Positions 57,390 through 64,000 of a stretch of 64,000 bases of DNA are shown here, piece by piece (within the stretch, counting starts at the first letter, position 1; each line of letters starts with the position of its first letter). The notes beneath the pieces were generated by a model that did no database searches, was not told the origin of the DNA, and saw nothing but the letters and a program-made list of their open reading frames with translations. Both the position numbers and the translations under genes were made by a program. This stretch comes from Plenodomus lindquistii. Taxonomy: Eukaryota; Ascomycota; Dothideomycetes; Pleosporales; Leptosphaeriaceae. The DNA lies in the NCBI GenBank assembly GCA_025504975.1, contig JANUWI010000013.1:372001-436000 (forward strand), read 5' to 3'.

Positions 57390-59328
57390 ATGGCACCAAC
57401 CGACGTTATTCCCGTGGCCGACAAGACGACAAGCGCCAGCCAGACTTCGCCCTCGACGCGACGCGTCGCGCAACTCACTGGCCATCTTGCTCCAGCAAAA
57501 GAGACTGAGCAGGTCGATACGCGCCCAGTTCTGCCTATTGACTACCCAGTATCAAAGCTACAGCTCGATGGAAGTCGCTACATCGACCATGTACGAGCAC
57601 TCAAGGTGGCAGTGATTGGGGCTGGGCTTGCTGGCATCAACGCCGGCATCCTCTTGCCCGCCAAAGTACCTGGAATCGACCTGACAATCTTTGAAAAGAA
57701 CAGCGATGTGGTCAGTTCTTTCGTGCTTCCAGAGGCATTGCAGGGCGACAGCTGATCCCGCGCAGAGTGGTACATGGCTGGAAAACATCTACCCTGGAGT
57801 ACGATGCGACATTCCAGCTCACGTCTACCAAAGCACATATTCGCCCAACACGCAGTGGTCGGAGATATTCGCAAAGGGTGCTGAGATTCGCGACTACTGG
57901 CAATCACGCGCAAAGAAGCATGGCGTGTACAAGTACGTCAAACTGCGACACCGTGTAGACCAGGCAGACTGGGACGATGCGCAATCTAAGTGGCACGTCA
58001 AAGTCCATGATCTCGCCAACGAAAAATCGACCACAGAGCAATTTGATTTCGTGATCACCGCTATTGGCCGTTTCAACGCCTGGAAGCTGCCGGACTACCC
58101 AGGTCTCGACGAGTACAAGGGCTTTTTACGACACACATCCAATTGGGATCCATCATTCGACCCAATGGGCAAGAAAGTTGCAGTCATCGGCAATGGAGCG
58201 AGCGGAATCCAGATCGTGCCCAACCTACAACTTGTCTCGAAACATGTCACTCATTTTGTGCGAAATCCAACATGGATTGCAACATCGTGGGCGGGCGACG
58301 AGCGCACTTTCGAGCCACAGCCATATTCAGAAGAGCTGAGGAAGTCATTCGAGAACCCAGAGACTTACCTGGCTTTTCGCAAGGACCTTGAAGATCGTTA
58401 TTGGAGACACTTTCGAGCGATGGTACGTGGCTCAGAAGATAATGAAGGCATACGTGAGCTGTTCATTGAGGTCATGAAGAAGCGGGCAGCAAAGAAGCCA
58501 GAACTCCTTGACGGACTGATTCCCGACTTCGCACCACATTGTAGACGTCTGACACCTGGCCCTGGGTATCTGGAGTCACTTACGGAGGACAATGTCGAGC
58601 TCATTAAGACGCCCATAAAGCGATTTACTACTACAGGAATCGAGACAGTAGATGGAAAGACTTATGATGTGGATGCCATCTTCTGCGCCACAGGTGCAAA
58701 CACCGATCTTGTCCCGCCATTCCCCATCAGAGCCCACGGAGTTGATCTCAACAAAGCATGGAAGCCAGGGGGCAAATGGGGATTTCCATATACATACATG
58801 GGTCTGGCAACACCGGGCTTTCCCAATCTCTTCTTCCTCGCTGGACCCCATGCCACTGGGCCATCAGGTACAGTACCGCAGGCAGTGGAGACTGGACTCA
58901 CTTACATGGCGAAGGTACTTCGCAAGGCATCTTCTCAGGGCATCAAGTCCCTGTCGCCCTCACAAGAGGCCACGGATGACTTTGTCGATTACTGCGATGC
59001 CTTCTTCCCTAGCACTGTTCTGACTGACAATTGCTCCTCGTGGAACAACGGCGGAGTACCTGGCCAGCGAATTCACGGACTATGGCCTGGAAGTGCTGCT
59101 CACATTACGATAGTACGACGTGAGCCGCGGTGGGAGGATTGGGAATATGACCGCGAGAACAAAGTCAACAGATTTGCATACTTTGGCAACGGATACACGC
59201 AAGCAGAGGTAGATGAGGACACAGATCTAACATCGTATCTAAGAGCGCCCGGCCAGGAGGTAGATTTGAGAGATCTGCACGAGAGCTGGTGGGATCTACC
59301 TGGTGCAAAGAAGAAGTCTTCAGTATAG
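57390..59328 (+). CDS. Baeyer-Villiger-type flavin monooxygenase
   Basis: Exons 57390-57710 and 57766-59328 give 627 residues. The FAD Rossmann motif is VAVIGAGLAGINAGILLP, and the NADPH motif is VAVIGNGASGIQIVPNL. Between them YKGFLRHTSNWD follows the Baeyer-Villiger fingerprint (F/Y)xGxxxHxxxW(P/D). SGTWLENIYPGVRCDIPAHV is the conserved stretch after the first splice and confirms that join. Relatives insert oxygen next to a ketone carbonyl, giving esters or lactones; the sequence does not specify the substrate. The first ~70 residues before the Rossmann fold are a variable extension. The gene is paired head-to-head with the ACS permease. Confidence 0.9.
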
Positions 59329-60356
59329 TCGCACAATCAATATAAGCGCTTTCAACTCTCTCTCGAAGTATTCGAGCAACACTACTACCATTCACATGTA
59401 TACTTACATAGCTTCACCTATACAAACAATCATTACCTTTCAAAATGTCCCCGCTACGCGACTCAATCAGCCATCACCACTGCCCTAGCGTCCGCCACAA
59501 GGTCGCACTACTCCAAACCCCCATATACGCCATCACGACATTTTCTTATCTATTCCGTCAACACGACCTCTTCTGTACTCATCTCCACTCCACCACTCCA
59601 CCTACCCCACCGGCCTTATTCCGCACGCTCGCGTAGATCTCCGCCAATGTTTCGGTGAGGGCCTCTCGTCAGGTACCAGGAAGATGGCGTGCTACCCCAT
59701 CAAACCTCCGCTGCCGCGCCCCAACGTCAAACTTTGGGAACGCATAATCCAACGAAGCAACTTGCACTTATGATATCTACGCCTTTGCCTAAGTGCTCAG
59801 TCCCTTATTTCCCAGAGCAGCGAGGAGACAACTAATCAAGACAAGTCTAATAGGCTACACTCTTCACTGCCCGTAGAGTCTACAACAAGAATGTCAGCAG
59901 CTCTTGGAGAGCTTTTAGTCCACGATAATATCCCCAATGGATCTACTAAAACTAATGAATACACTTGTTACTTCAAAAAACATGAGTTCGCGATTCTCAA
60001 CTAGGCCGAGGAGTGGCCGAAGCGACACCTCGAAGGGTGAGTATTTCCGACTGAAAATTGGACGGGATGATCGAATCGACAGCGGAATGGTGTGATACCG
60101 AGGATCGGGGTGTTGGGTTCGGAGGCTGCCAGGAGGCTTGGTGGCGTGGATGCATACGTCGGAAGAGACAGGCGTTTGGGCGCGTTGGCATGGTACTGCC
60201 GTGATCTATCTTCGAAAGGCTCGTAGACAAGAGACTACTGTGTATGTATAAAGACGTTGTTTATTCCTGAGGGATCTGCATCGCTTCCCTGTAGAGTGAA
60301 TAAATTGCATCCTTTCAGATTCTATCGACCATCGAAGCAACTGGACAAACTTTGGG
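59329..60356. other. Intergenic, no gene seen
   Basis: There are 1,028 bp between the Baeyer-Villiger-type gene and the UNC93-like gene. Short plus-strand frames rich in Thr, Pro and His near 59300-59640 are low complexity. Nothing is supported. Confidence 0.45.
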
Positions 60357-61932
60357 ATGGCAGACCACGAGGCATCTCTCGAATCAGATAGTGTTCGCGG
60401 TGAGCGACGCGATTATCCAGGTACGCTCACGTTGCTGTGAGTAACAACCTGATGAAGAGAAATTGACAAAATGTAGTAAAATGGTACCGCTCAACCTTCT
60501 TCAACATCACCATCTTGGGTCTCTGCAACTTCAGTGCCCCGGGAATCTGGGGAGCCATGAACTCGCTCGGAGCCGGAGGAGCGCAGTCACCTCATCTTGT
60601 CAACGCTGGTAATGCGCTCACGTTCTGCTTGATGGTGGTTAGTTGCTACTTCAGTAGCGTGATGGTACGGTATATTGGCATCAAAGGCGCGCTCATCTTC
60701 GGAACGTGCGTATTGATACTCTTTTACGAATACGATTTGTTGTATTGACCTGCCTGCAGTATCGGTTATGCTCCCTACGCCGCAGCACTATACACCAACA
60801 ACAGATTTGGCACCGAATGGTTCATCTACCTCGGTTCCTCACTCTGCGGTATTTCAGCTGGTGTCTTTTGGATGGCAGAAGCTGCGATTGCCATCGCCTA
60901 CCCTGAGCCATGGAATAAGGGCAAGGCTCTAGGATATTGGCTTACCTACCGTCTTGGTGGCCAGATTCTCGGTGGTGCAATCAACTTGGGGCTAAACGCA
61001 GATCGCGACCAACCCGGTCAAGTCACATACACCGTCTACCTGGTCTTCATCGCACTGCAATGCATTGGGCCCGTCGTAGCGTGGTTTCTGAATAGTCCGG
61101 GGAAAGTGCAGAGGAGAGATGGCAAGAAGGTCCAGCTTGCGATCTTAGAGAACCCGTGGTTCGAGATCAAGGAGACTACCAGGTTGTTCTTCACCAGACG
61201 TTTCTTGCTGATTGTGCTGTGGATTGGCCAGGCCGTCTTTTCGGAAGCGGTATTCTTCACATATCTGGCTTGTAAGTTCCAGGCCCCACTAAGAATCGCG
61301 CCTTATGCTAACATATACAAGTGTGGTTCTCCGTGCGTGCGCGTGCCCTGGGCTCATTCCTCTCTGGCATAGTCGCCGTCGTCTGCGGCAACGTTCTCGG
61401 CGCCTACCTCGATCGCACCAGCATTGCACTGCGCGTCCGTGCGCGAAGCACATTCTGGATAATTGCCGTGCTCCAAGGTGCATGGTGGCTTTGGGCTACC
61501 ATCCTCGTCACTGAGTTTCGTGGCTCTCAACCCTCCTACGATTGGGTTTCCGATGGTTTCGGTCGCGCATTCGCAGTCTTTATCTTCCTTACCGTGGGGT
61601 TCCAGCTCAATTACCTATTCCTGTACTTTATTATTGGAAATCTGGCGACCAGCGAACCGGAAGTCATTCGCTTTGCGGCGTTGTTGCGAGGAACCGAGTC
61701 AGCGTGGCAGGCGGTCAGCTACGGCATCACCTCTATCACGATTTTCGCAGAAGTCGGTGCAGTGTACTGGAACTTCGCGCTTTGGGCGGTTGCAATTGTA
61801 CCGGCATGGTTGGTAGTCAAGGAGTTTGGCGGGAATCGAGATGTTGCTATTGAGCAGACTGATAGTGGCATTGTCACGCCACCAATCAAGGTCGACCTTG
61901 ATACGACACATGACAAGGCTGTCACAGGCTAG
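60357..61932 (+). CDS. UNC93-like MFS membrane transporter
   Basis: Exons 60357-60420, 60477-60705, 60760-61271 and 61322-61932 give 471 residues. Fungal UNC93-like proteins (formerly DUF895) are MFS transporters of mostly unknown cargo. The N-terminal signature VKWYRSTFFNITILGLCNFS and the nearby APGIWGAMNSLGAGG are typical. GYAPYAAALYTNNRFGTEWF and AIAYPEPWNKGKALGYWLTY are also conserved. LGGQILGGAINLGLNADRDQ follows. About eleven or twelve hydrophobic helices are visible, with cytosolic tails at both ends. It follows the Baeyer-Villiger-type gene on the same strand but across 1 kb, so a shared job is only possible. Confidence 0.9.
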
Positions 61933-62331
61933 GATTGGTATCATAATATGCTAGAGTGAGTGAGAGTAGAATATTAGATAGCGCGAGGTGATCGACCAAA
62001 GCTATGATCTAGATTGGGCGCAATCTTGAGAAGATATGATGAGTTATCTTGGAACTTGGCTTACGCTTTCCACAAGTGATGCATTACAATATCATGATTA
62101 CAAGTTCTCATCTTGATTCAGCCTTTGCGACGCTTAGTGTATCTTGATGCGCGATTGATGCATATATTCGTAAGTACCGGTGCGTCTCTGGCCGGGGCTC
62201 ACAAAGGAGAACAACGAATCTCCACAGCCTGTATTATTTCGGAGTGATGCTAGTGGAAGAGTCATTTGCCAGAATTCCATGGACGAGTCATTCTTTCATG
62301 TCTTAATGGAAATGTATATCACACATGCAGT
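61933..62331. other. Intergenic between convergent genes
   Basis: There are 399 bp between the ends of the UNC93-like gene (+) and the MDR reductase gene (-). Nothing was recognised. Confidence 0.5.
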
Positions 62332-63741
62332 CTACGGCAGTACAGCTACAAGACGCCCACCCCTTACTTCCCTTCTCCTCATTCTATCAAGTCCTTCGTT
62401 GATACCCTCCAGCCCATCGACCGTCCCAACCACCTCAGGTGGCACCAACAAGCCATTCACCAATAGCCTTTCGCACCATGCACTGAGTGCCTCTCCGACC
62501 TCAGGAACCTCATGAAACAGCTTGATTGGCACGTTGTGTAGTGCCGCTCCTTCGGGGATGTCCGTCTTTGGCAGGCCAGTCAGACCAACAAGATGCGACC
62601 TCACCGTACTCGATCCAACCTCCAGAGGAGTAGCTGGCGGCGACGGCAACTTTGAGTCCTTGCGTGTACGCGAACCATTCTTGGCCTCGGCAAGCAGCGA
62701 TTCCAATGACGACGAAGAAGCCAGTGAGCTGAGAAGATGAGCTGCGGTTTCCTTACCGACTGTGTCAAATCCAAATCGCGCGCGGTCGCTTGTGGCGGAT
62801 TTGATAATCTCCACCGCACGAGTCGGATCGTGCGAGTCGACGACAAGATCCGGGCGGACTTCTGGCGTTGAGGAGAGTCGCAGGCCATGTTTTGCGCCAT
62901 CAACAACCGAAATGATTTTGAGACCAGCGAGCCGAGCAAGTTGCTTTGCGACATGTGCGCATGTCGAGCTGCCACCCCAGATCACCAGCCAGTCGCCCAC
63001 TTTCGCCCTTTCGGTCTTTGCGATTCCGTTGAGGCATTCCTGACGAATGTCCTTGGGCAGATTCTCTGGATCGATGTTCTTCACAACGCTTAATAGATCT
63101 GGCCCATTCTGTACATCCTCGAAGCTTATGCCCATGCAGATTCCCAATGCAAGTACGGCAGATACGAAAGCCACTCCCAAGATACTTCCAGAATTGATCG
63201 AGATGTGTGTGGGCAGACGTATGGTGTTGAACGACGATGCGATGCTGTATTCCTGGAATGCGGCTTTTCTGAGGTCGCGATAGTCTGTTGATGGGATGAT
63301 AACGACGTCACCTTCTTGGATGCGAGAATCCGAACGAGCTGCTTTCACTACTGTACCGACCAGCTCGCGACCGGACACGAACGGAAGAGTTGGGACACCG
63401 AAGTTGAAGTCTCTGGGGAAACATCAGTCTCACGAGCATCTCAAAGTACAATTGCGTGACACATACGGCGATTTCCAATCGATTGGATTTAGGCCGGCAG
63501 CATTGACTTTGACAAGAAGCTCATGATCGTGCTGCACGGCAGGTACAGCGTGGTTCGTAGCGGTCGCATATGGCTGACGAGTGCCATGGAGGAGTAGTGC
63601 TGTCTGAACATCCGGAACCGAAATAACATCTGCGCTTCGCTGGAAGTCGAGTTGTTGAGTCGTCTTCCTTCTCTTTGCATGCGAAGCAGCACTTGAGGGC
63701 GATGTATTTGCGCTTCTCGTCTTTATTGTGCGTGAAGACAT
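62332..63741 (-). CDS. MDR-superfamily reductase (enoyl-reductase-like, zinc-free)
   Basis: Exons 63741-63467 and 63412-62332 give 451 residues. The catalytic-domain start AVQHDHELLVKVNAAGLNPIDWKSPDFNFG and FVSGRELVGTVVKAA match the quinone-oxidoreductase/trans-enoyl-reductase branch of medium-chain dehydrogenases. The zinc-ligand cysteines are absent, as expected of that branch. The cofactor fold is VGDWLVIWGGSSTCAHVAKQ, likely NADPH-binding. About 50 residues precede the domain and include a basic HAKRRK patch, longer than usual, so the true start could lie further in. A Ser/Lys-rich insertion lies near residue 325 (AEAKNGSRTRKDSKLPSPPA). Stand-alone members act in fungal secondary metabolism or xenobiotic reduction; the substrate is unknown. 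Confidence 0.87.
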
Positions 63742-64000
63742 TGTGGTTGATTGCTAAGTTTTACGATCGAGAGATGCGAGCCGACTTTTGTGTCACGTTC
63801 CTGCACGCTGACGATCCTTTAAGCTATGCTGACATATGTCTGGAATTACGTCGGCCTATTTGGATAGAGTAATACGATTGTCCGCATTTTTCAAAATGCA
63901 CAAAGTAAAGACATGGCCGAAACATGAGGACTGTGCGCAGCCTGTATAGCTTCCAAGTCGTGGAGACACTATCCTGTCGGCATTATGGAGTCCAATGGCG

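Noticed and set aside
1..64000. tRNA, rRNA or transposon features
   Set aside because: I looked for GGTTCGANTCC-like T-loops, terminal repeats and transposase or reverse-transcriptase motifs and saw none. A scan with tRNAscan-SE or RepeatMasker would be decisive.

Overview
The window is nuclear DNA of a filamentous ascomycete (Pezizomycotina). Genes lie close together on both strands. Most have several short introns of about 45-100 bp with GT..AG ends and CTAAC/CTGAC-like branch points. Orthologues of fungal core genes (TRA1, the B56 subunit of PP2A, a TFIIIC subunit, COX6, NDUFS6) sit among accessory oxidoreductase, transporter and regulator genes typical of soil or plant-associated moulds. 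A Dothideomycete is my guess, not a demonstrated placement. Exon joins were worked out by hand from splice signals and reading phase.

Layout. 0.1-1.9 kb: secreted HExxH metalloprotease. 2.1-4.1 kb (-): F-box gene carrying one in-frame stop. 4.6-5.9 kb (-): nitronate monooxygenase. 6.9-8.1 kb (-): ELO fatty-acid elongase. 9.2-11.8 kb (-): PP2A B56 subunit. 12.7-14.8 kb: TFIIIC subunit. 15.2-16.1 kb: cytochrome c oxidase subunit VI. 16.9-28.5 kb: TRA1, the 3,809-residue pseudokinase scaffold of SAGA/NuA4. 29.1-29.8 kb: membrane protein of unknown function.

30.5-39.1 kb is a compact catabolic-type cluster: a Rieske oxygenase, a Zn2Cys6 regulator divergent from it, a small cupin, a sarcosine-oxidase-like flavoenzyme with the cysteine used for covalent FAD, and a zinc alcohol dehydrogenase. 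Together these would fit stepwise oxidative N-demethylation of a betaine-like compound with disposal of the aldehyde. This is inference. A CGTGA(C/G)CGG half-site occurs twice in the regulator/oxygenase promoter and as a near-perfect 19-bp palindrome near 37.2 kb.

40.5-43.4 kb (-): membrane-anchored phosphatase/sulfatase-superfamily enzyme resembling LTA synthase. 43.4-45.9 kb is gene-poor. 46-48.9 kb: a YjbQ-family protein, an acetolactate-decarboxylase-like protein that lacks two of three metal histidines, and complex I subunit NDUFS6. 49.0-49.9 kb is a degenerate minisatellite with a 52-bp period. It is followed by two divergent genes of unknown function embedded in a 2.7-kb stretch with about five times the expected density of the tetranucleotide AGCT.

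52.8-63.7 kb is a second accessory block: a luciferase-like FMN monooxygenase, an ACS-family MFS permease, a Baeyer-Villiger-type monooxygenase divergent from the permease, an UNC93-like transporter and an MDR-superfamily reductase. The set suggests uptake and oxidation of an organic substrate that I cannot name. I saw no transposon, CRISPR array, rRNA or tRNA.
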